Positions 40,296 to 48,822 of a stretch of 64,000 bases of DNA are shown here, one piece after another (within the stretch, counting starts at the first letter, position 1; each line of letters opens with the position of its first letter). The notes below the pieces were generated by a model. It saw only the letters and a program-made list of their open reading frames with translations. It had not been told where the DNA came from and did not search any database. This stretch comes from CAZUHB01 sp964620445. GTDB lineage: Bacteria; Planctomycetota; B15-G4; CAYZWU01. The stretch spans positions 31,125 to 95,124 of the forward strand of contig CAZUHB010000021.1 of NCBI GenBank assembly GCA_964620445.1, written 5' to 3'. The position numbers were made by a program, and so were the translations under genes.

Positions 40296-40598
40296 TATCG
40301 ATCTCCAGAGTCTGGTAAGTCTTCAAGGTCAATCGTAAAAGGATCTGAGTGATCCACAGAGGGGGTCAGAGATCCGTATTTTCTGACCCAACATAAAAGC
40401 TGGGTATTTTACGAATTCATGGACAAAGGTCAACAGCTTTCTTCCCCAGATTGCAGGAATATAGCAGGCTCGAATTCAGTCTTCAGAAAATATTAATGGG
40501 AAATACCTTACGAGTGCACGATAGTGTCTCGAACTGTTGGATTGTGCAATGATATTCGACGATGATTTTGAAGCGAGCCTCGAGTTCTGCAGATGCGA
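40296..40598. other. Intergenic region between alaS and rpmF
   Basis: About 300 bases, AT-richer than the flanks. Besides the candidate rpmF promoter I see no gene or structured RNA. It separates the recA-alaS group from the fatty acid synthesis cluster. Confidence 0.55.
40406..40433 (-). promoter_or_regulatory. Candidate promoter for the rpmF-plsX-fabD-acpP-fabF transcript
   Basis: On the minus strand TTGACC (40428-40433) and TAAAAT (40406-40411) are 16 bases apart, about 110 bases before the rpmF start codon. Confidence 0.45.
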
Positions 40599-43268
40599 TC
40601 AGGCTCCAAGCTTTTGAAGAGCCTCCTCGATTGCTCCCTCAAGGAGTTCATCCAGATTGGAAGGAGCGGTTCCCTGCCCCTGAGCCATGCCAGGCCGGCC
40701 TCCACCGCCTCCGTTCATCCGACCTCCGAGGTACTTGCAGATATCGTTTGCGGGCCACGCCCCCTTTTCGATCAACGCGTCATCGACCGCTGCAACAAAA
40801 TTGGCGCGCTTGCCCTCCTTTGACAGGAGCACGATACCGAAGGGATTCTTGTTCTGACCGCGGATGCTGTCGATCAACTTTTTTAATTCAATGTGACTCA
40901 GGCCGTCGACCCGACCCGAGAAGAACTTCAGCCCGTCGCCCAGATCGCGCCCTGAATCGATGATCGTCGAGAGGCGCTCCAGGGCTCTACCCTCGCGGAA
41001 CTGGGCGATTTCTTTCCGCAAGTCCTTGTACTGTTGCTGGAGATCCTTGATCGCCTGGGGAAGCCGATCGGTGGGAGCCTTCAAGAGCTTTGAGGATTCG
41101 TTCAGGAGGGCCAAACGTTCCTGCAGATAGAGCTCGGCCGCACTCGAGGTCACGGCTTCGATGCGACGAACCCCGGCAGCGATCGACTCTTCGCTCACGA
41201 TCCAGAAGCTCCCGATCTCGCCAGTCGCTCCGACGTGAGTTCCGCCGCAGAGTTCGATGCTCGATTCCGCCTGGTCCTCTGTTGAAATGACGACCGTCCT
41301 CACCCGCTCACCGTACTTTTCTCCGAACAGAGCCATAGCGCCCAGGGCCTTTGCTTCGTCGATCGGCAACACGAGTGTCTTCAAGGACAGGTTGGATCGG
41401 ATCTTCTCGCTCACCAGGGAGAGGATTTCGTTGATCTCGCCCGCCTCCAGTGCGCGCCCGTGCAGGAAATCGAAGCGAAGTCGCTTGTCGTCGACCAGTG
41501 AACCGGCCTGTTCCACCTGATCGCCGAGGACTTTGCGCAAAGCCCAGTGCAGGAGGTGTGTGGCGGTATGGTTCCGTCTGATCGAATCGCGCCGTGTCTT
41601 GTCCACATTTGCGCGTGCGCTGTCGCCAACGGAGATGGTTCCTTCCGTCACCAGACCTGAGTGCAGATAAAAGTCCCCTTCCGCCACAGTGTTGCGATTC
41701 ACCAGAAAAGAGAAGGTGTCACAGGAGATCCTTCCCCTGTCCCCCACCTGCCCTCCGGCTTCAGCATAAAAAGGCGTCCGGTCCATAATGATCGACGCCG
41801 ATGTTCCTTGTGTCACCGTGTCGACGAGCCCCTCGTCTGTGAGAATTGCCACTATACGGCAGCCAGCACCGCTCGCCTCGTAACCGACGAACTCGGTCGG
41901 ATCCACCTTGCCTTTCAGGTGTGCGAGCGGGCCTGTGTCGAATATCTCGGAGGCAATGTTCGAACCGGCGCGCGCTCTGGCGCGCTGAGCGTCCATTTCC
42001 TCGTTGAATCCGTCCACATCTACGATCCCGCCCACATCTTCGAGGTAGCGGATCGTGATATCGAGGGGAAAACCAAAAGTGTCGTAGAGCAGGAACGCCG
42101 ATTTACCGGGGAGAACCTTTTGCCCCTTCGAGTTCAAATCCTTGACAAATCCCTCGAGCCGGCTCAAGCCCTGTACAAAGGTCGTCGAGAACTTATCCTC
42201 TTCCTTTTTGATCTCTCTCTCGATCCTCTTCTGCAATTCGGCCAGTTCAGGATAGGGCGCACTCATTGCGGATACGACCGGATCGACCAGCTTGTTCAGA
42301 AAAGCCCCTTCAATTCCGAGATTATTTCCGTCGAGCATGGCGCGGCGTAAGATTTTGCGAACCACGTATCCCTGCTTCTCGTTGGTCGGCGCGATCCCTT
42401 CGGAAACACAGAACACGGCCGCACGGACATGATCGGCGACCCGTCTGATCCTGATATCGTCGGTCCCGTCCGCCCCGTATTCCTTTCCAGACAGGTCGCA
42501 GATCCTGCTGATGATCGGCTTGAACAGGGTTGTGTCGAAATTGCTGTCCACTCCCTCGAGTACACGCAGCAGCCTCTCGAATCCCATCCCGGTATCGATA
42601 TTCTTCTGCGGAAGCGGATCGAGAACTCCGCCGTCCTTGCGAAGAAACTGGGTGAAAACGAGATTCCACACCTCGACGAAGCGACCGCAGTCGCAATCGG
42701 GATCGCAATCCGGCCGCGCGCAACCACCGCCGAGATCGACAAAAATCTCGGAGCACGGCCCACACACGCCGTTCGGCCCCTTGGACGGGGCTTCGGCTGG
42801 CCAGAAATTGCTCTTTTCACCGAACCGATAGAGGCGGTCCGCCGGCACGTTCATTTTCTTCAACCAGATATCGGCGGCTTGTTCATCGTCCTCGTAGATC
42901 GAAAAAGCGAGATCCTTGAAATCGATCCCCAATTCGTCCACGAGATATTCGATCGCCCAGGCGATTGCCTCTTCCTTGAAGTAATCTCCGAAAGAGAAGT
43001 TTCCAAGCATCTCGAAAAACGTATGGTGCGAGGCAGTCTTCCCCACATTATCAAGGTCTGGCATCCGGAGGCATTTCTGGCTCGACGCCGCCCTCTTGAA
43101 AGGGAGCGAGCCAACGCCCATGAACATATCCTTGAACTGGTTCATTCCTGCGGGCGTGAAGAGAAGACTCGGATCGTTCTCGGGAATCAGGCGATCGCTC
43201 GGACAGAGCGTGTGGTCTCGTTGGGCGAAGAATTTCAGAAATCCATCGCGCAGGTCGTTGGGATTCAT
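40599..43268 (-). CDS. alaS: Alanine--tRNA ligase
   Basis: AlaRS charges tRNA-Ala and clears mischarged Ser and Gly. The 889-residue length fits. The catalytic domain begins with LRDGFLKFFAQRDHT and shows LLFTPAGMNQFKDMF, the motif-2 area HHTFFEMLGNFSFGDYF, WPAEAPSKGPNGVCGPCSEI and motif-3 MGFERLL. The editing domain has HTATHLLHWAL and CGGTHVGATGEIG. The C-terminal region ends with GGRMNGGGGGRPGMAQG, the C-Ala glycine-rich signature. It follows recA by 16 bases, an order common in bacteria although recX is missing. Confidence 0.98.
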   Translation of the reverse strand: MNPNDLRDGFLKFFAQRDHTLCPSDRLIPENDPSLLFTPAGMNQFKDMFMGVGSLPFKRAASSQKCLRMPDLDNVGKTASHHTFFEMLGNFSFGDYFKEEAIAWAIEYLVDELGIDFKDLAFSIYEDDEQAADIWLKKMNVPADRLYRFGEKSNFWPAEAPSKGPNGVCGPCSEIFVDLGGGCARPDCDPDCDCGRFVEVWNLVFTQFLRKDGGVLDPLPQKNIDTGMGFERLLRVLEGVDSNFDTTLFKPIISRICDLSGKEYGADGTDDIRIRRVADHVRAAVFCVSEGIAPTNEKQGYVVRKILRRAMLDGNNLGIEGAFLNKLVDPVVSAMSAPYPELAELQKRIEREIKKEEDKFSTTFVQGLSRLEGFVKDLNSKGQKVLPGKSAFLLYDTFGFPLDITIRYLEDVGGIVDVDGFNEEMDAQRARARAGSNIASEIFDTGPLAHLKGKVDPTEFVGYEASGAGCRIVAILTDEGLVDTVTQGTSASIIMDRTPFYAEAGGQVGDRGRISCDTFSFLVNRNTVAEGDFYLHSGLVTEGTISVGDSARANVDKTRRDSIRRNHTATHLLHWALRKVLGDQVEQAGSLVDDKRLRFDFLHGRALEAGEINEILSLVSEKIRSNLSLKTLVLPIDEAKALGAMALFGEKYGERVRTVVISTEDQAESSIELCGGTHVGATGEIGSFWIVSEESIAAGVRRIEAVTSSAAELYLQERLALLNESSKLLKAPTDRLPQAIKDLQQQYKDLRKEIAQFREGRALERLSTIIDSGRDLGDGLKFFSGRVDGLSHIELKKLIDSIRGQNKNPFGIVLLSKEGKRANFVAAVDDALIEKGAWPANDICKYLGGRMNGGGGGRPGMAQGQGTAPSNLDELLEGAIEEALQKLGA

Positions 43269-43284
43269 TGAAACGGGGGATCTC

Positions 43285-44448
43285 CTATTGTGCTGACCGG
43301 GTCTTGGGAACCGGATTTCCTTTGGACGTACCGGGCGCGGCCTTGGGCTGCGACGATTTCGCAGTCTGCTGCGACGATTTCGCCGGCTGTGCCGGAGCTT
43401 TCGCTGCTTGCTGCCCCTTGGAGTTGAATTCCTCCTCCTTGGCCTTGGTATAAGTGTTGATCAGTTTGGTCTCTATTTCTTCGAGCAGTTCCTTCTTCTC
43501 TTCCAGGAATTCGACGGTGCGGTCTCTGCCCTGGCCAAGGCGCACATCACCGTAAGAGTACCAGGCTCCTGATTTCTGAACGATCTTCTTATCCACGCTC
43601 AGATCGAGGATGTCTCCGATCCACGAGATCCCCTTGTTGAAGAGAACATCGAATTCAGCTTTCCGGAAAGGTGGCGCGACCTTGTTTTTCACGACCGTGA
43701 CCCGGACGCGGTTGCCGATCACCTCATCGGCGGTTTTCAGAGCGCCGATTCTGCGAATGTCGAGGCGTACGGACGAGTAGAATTTGAGCGCCCTGCCGCC
43801 GGGTGTGGTTTCAGGATTTCCGAAAAAGACACCGATCTTTTCACGGATCTGGTTGATGAAGAGAACCGTGGTCTGTGTCTTGGAGATTGCGGCGGTCAGT
43901 TTGCGCAGTGCTTGAGACATGAGACGGGCTTGAAGTCCCACGTGGGCATCGCCCATCTCGCCTTCGATCTCGGCGCGGGGCACGAGGGCCGCAACCGAAT
44001 CGACAACGACCAGTTCGAGAGCATTGGACCGGACAAGCATTTCGACGATCTCCAGTGCCTGCTCACCCGTATCCGGCTGCGAAACGAGAAGATCGTCGAG
44101 ATTGACTCTGAGACGGCGCGCATAAGCTGGATCGAGGGCGTGTTCCGCATCCACGAAAGCGGCGATTCCGCCATCCCGCTGAGCGCTGGCAATCATGTGA
44201 AGGGCCAGGGTTGTTTTTCCCGAAGACTCGGGGCCGTAGACTTCGACGATACGGCCCTTGGGAATTCCACGCCCCCCGAGCGCCATGTCGAGCGAGAAAG
44301 CGCCGGTCTTGATTCCCGATATCTCGACGTCCACATCATCGCCGAGCCTCATGATGGCTCCTTTGCCGAACTGGCGTTCGATCTGGTCGATGGTGTTCGT
44401 AAGTAACTGATCTTTCTTGGGTTGTTCAGACGCACTCCTACCGGCCAT
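43285..44448 (-). CDS. recA: Recombinase A
   Basis: RecA forms filaments on single-stranded DNA for homologous recombination and SOS induction. The start at 44448 has GGAGAG upstream and gives a 387-residue protein; a longer frame adds 21 unconserved residues. Motifs: ERQFGKGAIMRLG, Walker A GPESSGKTT, VDAEHALDPAYA, Walker B LVVVDSVAALVP, MSQALRKLTAAISKTQTTVLFINQ split over loop L1, and GRALKFYSSVRLDIRR. The last 50 residues are Ala, Lys, Pro, Ser and Gln-rich with two AKSSQ repeats, a basic tail where E. coli RecA has an acidic one. No LexA box could be recognised upstream. Confidence 0.98.
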   Translation of the reverse strand: MAGRSASEQPKKDQLLTNTIDQIERQFGKGAIMRLGDDVDVEISGIKTGAFSLDMALGGRGIPKGRIVEVYGPESSGKTTLALHMIASAQRDGGIAAFVDAEHALDPAYARRLRVNLDDLLVSQPDTGEQALEIVEMLVRSNALELVVVDSVAALVPRAEIEGEMGDAHVGLQARLMSQALRKLTAAISKTQTTVLFINQIREKIGVFFGNPETTPGGRALKFYSSVRLDIRRIGALKTADEVIGNRVRVTVVKNKVAPPFRKAEFDVLFNKGISWIGDILDLSVDKKIVQKSGAWYSYGDVRLGQGRDRTVEFLEEKKELLEEIETKLINTYTKAKEEEFNSKGQQAAKAPAQPAKSSQQTAKSSQPKAAPGTSKGNPVPKTRSAQ

Positions 44449-44519
44449 GCTCTCTCCTTCCGTAACGGACTCCGTTCTGCGGGAAAGTCGGTTCTCGATC
44501 AAACTTATCAAACCGCTTT

Positions 44520-44549
44520 ATCATAACTAAAGAGATCCCCACCAGACAA
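44520..44549 (-). promoter_or_regulatory. Candidate recA promoter
   Basis: On the minus strand TTGTCT (44544-44549) and TATGAT (44520-44525) are 18 bases apart, about 70 bases before the recA start codon. The -35 match is only partial. Confidence 0.35.
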
Positions 44550-44689
44550 TAAATCAAGAAAATCAACAATTCGTTCATGGATTCGATCAGTGTACAGACC
44601 TGGAAATAGACCAGGAAAGCGGGGAGTCAAGAAGTGCTTCCCAGATCGACAAGATCCAGACTGACCGCCAACCATCCGCTCGGGATTGA

Positions 44690-45262
44690 TTATCCACCCT
44701 GCAGGGGAACTGTGGCCAGAGGGACGTAAACAGCGCCAGAGGGTTTCAGCTCACTTTGAAAAAGGGTGATTCCTGTCACCTCCTGCTCCCCGAGTCCTCC
44801 CGGTTTGGCGCAATCGCCGCTCAGACCAAAATCGTCAGGAGATAACGGACCGATACGCCCCCTGACGCGCGCCACGGTCAGATGCGGTTTGTAAGCCCTT
44901 TTTTCACGCTTGAATCCGATTGCGCCGAGTTCGGCTTCCACCTCTGACTGAAGAAGAATCAGTGTATCGGCAGGACTACGGACACCGACCCACAACACCC
45001 GCGGATTGTGCATGTTGGGAAAACAACCGAATTCGCCCACCTCGATCGCAAAAGGAGCGATCCCGGCCACGGCGCGTTCCATGGCTGCGCTCACCTCGGG
45101 GACGACCTCCGGTTCGATCTCCCCCAGAAACTTGAGCGTCAAGTGGATCGAAGAAGGCTTGACCCAGCGGACGGCCCGATCGCGAATCGCCGTTCCCTGC
45201 CTGATATGGCCAAGCTTCCGCCGGATCGGGTCATCCAGTTCGATAGCGATAAAGGTACGCAT
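44690..45262 (-). CDS. thpR: RNA 2',3'-cyclic phosphodiesterase (2H family)
   Basis: The 2H-family enzyme opens 2',3'-cyclic phosphates or ligates tRNA halves in vitro. The start at 45262 yields a 190-residue protein beginning MRTFIAIEL, the family start. The two catalytic His-x-Thr motifs are SIHLTLKFLG and KPHLTVARV, about 85 residues apart. It precedes recA by about 240 bases and follows the sugar-kinase gene by 28 bases. Confidence 0.94.
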   Translation of the reverse strand: MRTFIAIELDDPIRRKLGHIRQGTAIRDRAVRWVKPSSIHLTLKFLGEIEPEVVPEVSAAMERAVAGIAPFAIEVGEFGCFPNMHNPRVLWVGVRSPADTLILLQSEVEAELGAIGFKREKRAYKPHLTVARVRGRIGPLSPDDFGLSGDCAKPGGLGEQEVTGITLFQSELKPSGAVYVPLATVPLQGG

Positions 45263-45290
45263 CCTGCCCCCGGGTCGGTATCGCGGCGGA

Positions 45291-46190
45291 TCAAAAACTG
45301 GTAAAAGCGAGAAACTCCTCAAAACGTCGATCGATATCGGAACGGCTGATCCGCTTGAAATTATCGAGGGAAAAGTCTTCCACATTGAACGATGCGGTCA
45401 CCGTACCGTAAGCCATGGCCCTCTTGAGATCGGTGAATGTGGTCGAACCTTTTTCGGCAATGTAACCCATTACACCGCCGGCGAAGGAGTCTCCCGCGCC
45501 CGTGGGATCGATGACCTCTCGCAGTGGATAGGCCGGAATGGCGAAGCGCCCTTCGTCGCAGAGAAGGAAAGACCCGTATTCGCCCCTTTTCACGATTACC
45601 GTGCTCGGGCCCATTGCGGCAACCGCCTCGGCCGCGCAGATCAGGTTGCGTTCCCCCGTGAGGAGTTTGGCTTCACCGTCGTTGAGAATGATGCCGTTGA
45701 CCCGGGCGAGCACCTTCTTGAGCCCTTCGAGAGCGGTATCGATCCAGAGGTTCATCGTGTCGCAGACGAGAAAGCGCGGCCGGACCTGATCGATCGTGGC
45801 GAGTTGCAGATTGGGTTCTCCGTTTGCCAGAAAGACAAACGGGATTTCGCCGAACCGATCTGGAACCACGGGACGATATCCGTCGAGAACGTTGAGACGG
45901 GTATCGAGAGTCTCGGCTTCGTTCATATCGCCCACATATTTGCCCGACCAGTGAAAAGTCTTCTGACCCTCGAGCCGTTGCAGGCCGGTCCTGTCGATCC
46001 CCCGATCATCGATCACCCGAAGAAACTCATCGGGGAAATCGCCGCCGACCGCTCCCACGAGGCCGACCTTGGTGAAAAACGACGCGGCGTAGGAAAAATG
46101 AGTGGCCGAGCCTCCCAGGATCCCTTCTCTCAATCCAAAAGGGGTTTCCACATCGTCAAAGGCGACCGTTCCAACGACAAGTAGTTTCAT
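45291..46190 (-). CDS. PfkB-family sugar or nucleoside kinase
   Basis: The 299-residue protein starts at an ATG with GGAG 7 bases upstream; a longer frame is not conserved. It has the N-terminal VVGTVAFDDV, the substrate-binding GGSATHFSYAAS, GAVGGDFPDEF, VDTMNLW-like strand CDTMNLWID, and the PfkB signature 2 DPTGAGDSFAGG with the catalytic Asp. Substrate cannot be told; ribokinase, adenosine kinase-like or heptose kinase activity are possible. It sits next to a sugar nucleotidyltransferase gene. Confidence 0.9.
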   Translation of the reverse strand: MKLLVVGTVAFDDVETPFGLREGILGGSATHFSYAASFFTKVGLVGAVGGDFPDEFLRVIDDRGIDRTGLQRLEGQKTFHWSGKYVGDMNEAETLDTRLNVLDGYRPVVPDRFGEIPFVFLANGEPNLQLATIDQVRPRFLVCDTMNLWIDTALEGLKKVLARVNGIILNDGEAKLLTGERNLICAAEAVAAMGPSTVIVKRGEYGSFLLCDEGRFAIPAYPLREVIDPTGAGDSFAGGVMGYIAEKGSTTFTDLKRAMAYGTVTASFNVEDFSLDNFKRISRSDIDRRFEEFLAFTSF

Positions 46191-46227
46191 CCTCAATCTC
46201 CGCTCAGGTTTTCGTTGTTTTCTGTTT

Positions 46228-46995
46228 CTATCCGGGCGGGCGGCTCCAGGGGGTCGAACCTCGTTCGTACATCTCGTTGAGCTCGAGATAATCCCTGTAG
46301 GTGTCCATGCAACGGAAAAAACCGTCATGCTTGTAGACCGCGAGCTGGTTCTCGGCAGCGAGGGTTTCGAGCGGCGTACTCTCCAGGGGGCCGTCGTCGA
46401 GAAAATCGGCCACCTCCGGTTCGAACACGAAGAATCCGCCCGAAATGACCCCGTCAAGAAGGGGCTTCTCCCGAAAGCGGCTCACCAAACCCTTCCCGTC
46501 CGGTTCGATAACACCGAAACGGGATGTTTCGCGCACACCGGTCACGGTCGCGATGCGCCCCATCTTTTTGTGGTGCGCAATGAGTGCATTGACGTCCACG
46601 TCGGCGAGACCGTCCCCGTAAGTAACGAGAAAGGTCTTGTTCCCCATCTGGGGAAGGGCACGGCGGATCCGCCCTCCCGTGCCGGTGTTGATTCCAGTAT
46701 TGACGAGATCGACGGTCCAGTCGCGCTCCTGCGGTTCGAGCAGTTGCGCCTTTCGCGCCTTCAGGTCCACCGTGACATCAGTGGTGAGGGTTGCGAAATT
46801 GAGAAAGAAGGTTTTGATCATGTCACCCTTGTAGCCGAGGCAGAGGGTGAACGCCTTGTGGCCGAACCTGGCGAAAATCTCCATGATATGGACGACGATC
46901 GCCTGGTCTCCCACCTTCACCAGCGGTTTTGGACGGTACTCGGTTTCTTCGTAAAGACGGGTGCCCCGGCCGCCGCACAGGATCATGACCTTCAT
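46228..46995 (-). CDS. Glucose-1-phosphate cytidylyltransferase-like sugar nucleotidyltransferase
   Basis: The 255-residue product matches RfbF-type enzymes that form CDP-glucose for deoxysugar synthesis. Visible are MILCGGRGTRLYEETEYRPK, the core VNTGINTGTGGRIRRALP with its glycine loop, LVTYGDGLADVDV, TVTGVRETSRFGVIE and GGFFVFEPEV, all typical of this subfamily. The other genes of a CDP-sugar pathway are absent. It overlaps the flippase-like gene by 4 bases, so both are probably translationally coupled. Confidence 0.9.
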   Translation of the reverse strand: MKVMILCGGRGTRLYEETEYRPKPLVKVGDQAIVVHIMEIFARFGHKAFTLCLGYKGDMIKTFFLNFATLTTDVTVDLKARKAQLLEPQERDWTVDLVNTGINTGTGGRIRRALPQMGNKTFLVTYGDGLADVDVNALIAHHKKMGRIATVTGVRETSRFGVIEPDGKGLVSRFREKPLLDGVISGGFFVFEPEVADFLDDGPLESTPLETLAAENQLAVYKHDGFFRCMDTYRDYLELNEMYERGSTPWSRPPG

Positions 46996-48227
46996 GACTC
47001 CACCTCTTTCGTTTCATGGGGAGGGGATTTTCCGAAGAGAAGAAAAACACCGCCCGAAAGAGAAATCGCCAGTGTATTGAAGCGATGGATGAAGGAGAGC
47101 GCCAGCGCCAAAACAGCGGGGACACCGGCAAATCCGAAGATCGCCACAAAACTCACTTCGCCCCACCCCCATCCGGCCGGTGTGACCGGAAGCGCGCTCA
47201 CGATCAGAATGATCGGCACAAGTATGGCATAGGTGATCAGATCACACTCGATACCGAGCCCCTTTCCCAGAACCGACAGGCTCAGAATCACGAAAAGATG
47301 GACTCCCACGGTGAGCAGAAAGCCAAGAAACAGGGCGCGCTTGCGGTACCTGTAGAGAAACGCTGAGCGGTCGACTTTCCGGATCAGGTCGGTGAACGGA
47401 AGCAGATCGATGATCTTGTCCACAAAAAAGAGCCGCCTGAGACGCCCCGAGTAGAAGACCAGCGCCGCACCGAGTATCGCCGCGAGAAACAGGTAGATAG
47501 AGAGTGCGATCTGCCAGTATTTCTCGATGTCGGTCAGCACGGCCACGGCCGAGAAGGCGGCAAGCACCGCCATCCCCATCACCCTGTCGGCGATCACCGT
47601 GATGATCGCGTCCGTCTTCCGGTTGCGGTTTTCCTTGGCCACGTAGTAACACTTGACCAGGTCGCCGCCTGTCAATCCGGGAACGAGGTTGTTGAAGAAG
47701 AGGCCGATGCAGCTGAGCCGCGTAGCCCGGCCGATCGACGTGGGAAGGCCTGCCGCGTCGAGCAGGACCTTCCAGCGCACGATGGCGCAGACATAGGCCA
47801 GGATGTAGATGCCCAGAGCCTCGACAAAAAAGATGGGATCGGTCCGTTTCAGACAGGAGAGCAGGCCCTCCTTCAACTCGATTTGTCGAAGGATTTCCGG
47901 ATCGACCGGTTCTGGGGAGCCCTCCTCCAGGATCAGTCGGGCCTCGAGAATCCTGTCATTGACGTAGACAGCTTCCAGCGTGAACAGGCCCTCGGACAGG
48001 AAAACCGCGCTGTTTCCGTCCCGGGTGAGCTTCCCCTCGTGTTCGCCCGCCAATGGACTGCCGGGTGGAAAGATGGCCACATCCCCGATCTGGACCTTGG
48101 AGAGGAGGATGGCAATGAGAACGAAGGCCAGAATGAGCTGTATGGCGTGAATGATCTTGCGGCGCAGAGTGGTCTTGCTCTGAACGCCCGCCCCTTGCTC
48201 GCCTGCGGTCAGATCGGGTTCTTTCAC
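46992..48227 (-). CDS. Lysylphosphatidylglycerol-synthase-like (UPF0104/AglD) membrane protein with inserted extracytoplasmic domain
   Basis: The 411-residue protein has a first membrane helix at residues 27-44, then a hydrophilic stretch of about 90 residues (including FLSEGLFTLEAVYVNDRI) and then seven or more hydrophobic helices with LFFNNLVPGLTGGDLVKCYY and LPVTPAGWGWGEVSFVAIF, the signature segments of the family. In other bacteria such proteins flip lipids or are uncharacterised. Gene order with a nucleotidyltransferase suggests lipid-linked glycan assembly. It overlaps both neighbours by 4 bases. Confidence 0.88.
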   Translation of the reverse strand: MKEPDLTAGEQGAGVQSKTTLRRKIIHAIQLILAFVLIAILLSKVQIGDVAIFPPGSPLAGEHEGKLTRDGNSAVFLSEGLFTLEAVYVNDRILEARLILEEGSPEPVDPEILRQIELKEGLLSCLKRTDPIFFVEALGIYILAYVCAIVRWKVLLDAAGLPTSIGRATRLSCIGLFFNNLVPGLTGGDLVKCYYVAKENRNRKTDAIITVIADRVMGMAVLAAFSAVAVLTDIEKYWQIALSIYLFLAAILGAALVFYSGRLRRLFFVDKIIDLLPFTDLIRKVDRSAFLYRYRKRALFLGFLLTVGVHLFVILSLSVLGKGLGIECDLITYAILVPIILIVSALPVTPAGWGWGEVSFVAIFGFAGVPAVLALALSFIHRFNTLAISLSGGVFLLFGKSPPHETKEVES

Positions 48228-48778
48228 GGCACTCCCCGAACCTTTGACAGGGCCTGACGGATCGAGTCGATTTCACGGCCGTAGAGGAGGCCGAGATCCC
48301 GAGCGAGAGAAAACGGGTCCACGCCAAGCTCCCCGAGAGACGCCGCCTTGACCGGGACCTGATCGGTAGAAATATTGATCCCCAGATGAATCAAGCAAGA
48401 TACGGGCGAGGGCGCCGCAATGCTGACAGACAACTTTCCGCCCTCCACGTAGAGATCATCGCCCGAAACGACAACGGTTTTCTCCGTCTGCCGGTTGACG
48501 ATATCGGCGGCCAAACGCACGAGAAGGCGCTGCCGCATGACGCCCACCTCGAGGCCGACTCCAAAATGCTCGGTGATGAAGTGGACGAGACGCGCCCCGC
48601 GAATCGTCTGCCCGTCACGCAAGTCCTCGAGGTCGGCGATCTTGTCCGGCGGAATGTCCATGGCGCCGACAAAGGCGATCAAACTGTCGCCGCTGATACC
48701 AGCCGTGCGCAAGGCAAAATGGGACGACAGCTGGCTGCCGTCATATTCGAGATCAGAGTCGAGCAGATGGAAATGCAA
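48224..48778 (-). CDS. DUF366 family protein
   Basis: The 184-residue protein matches what I remember of DUF366, a family of unknown function found mainly in archaea and some anaerobic bacteria. Recognisable stretches are DLEYDGSQLSSHFALRTAG, GDSLIAFVGAMDIPPDKI, DLEDLRDGQTIRGARLVHFI and GDDLYVEGGKLSVSIA followed by SPVSCLIHLGINIS. No catalytic role is known to me. Its 4-base overlap with the flippase-like gene ties it to that operon. Confidence 0.82.
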   Translation of the reverse strand: MHFHLLDSDLEYDGSQLSSHFALRTAGISGDSLIAFVGAMDIPPDKIADLEDLRDGQTIRGARLVHFITEHFGVGLEVGVMRQRLLVRLAADIVNRQTEKTVVVSGDDLYVEGGKLSVSIAAPSPVSCLIHLGINISTDQVPVKAASLGELGVDPFSLARDLGLLYGREIDSIRQALSKVRGVP

Positions 48779-48822
48779 AGGAAAATCATCCTCACGTCAG
48801 GTGTTGAATCGTATCGAAGAGC

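Noticed and set aside
44449..44689. LexA operator before recA
   Set aside because: A partial GAAC-N4-TGTT and a CTGTACAC are present but neither forms a convincing SOS box.
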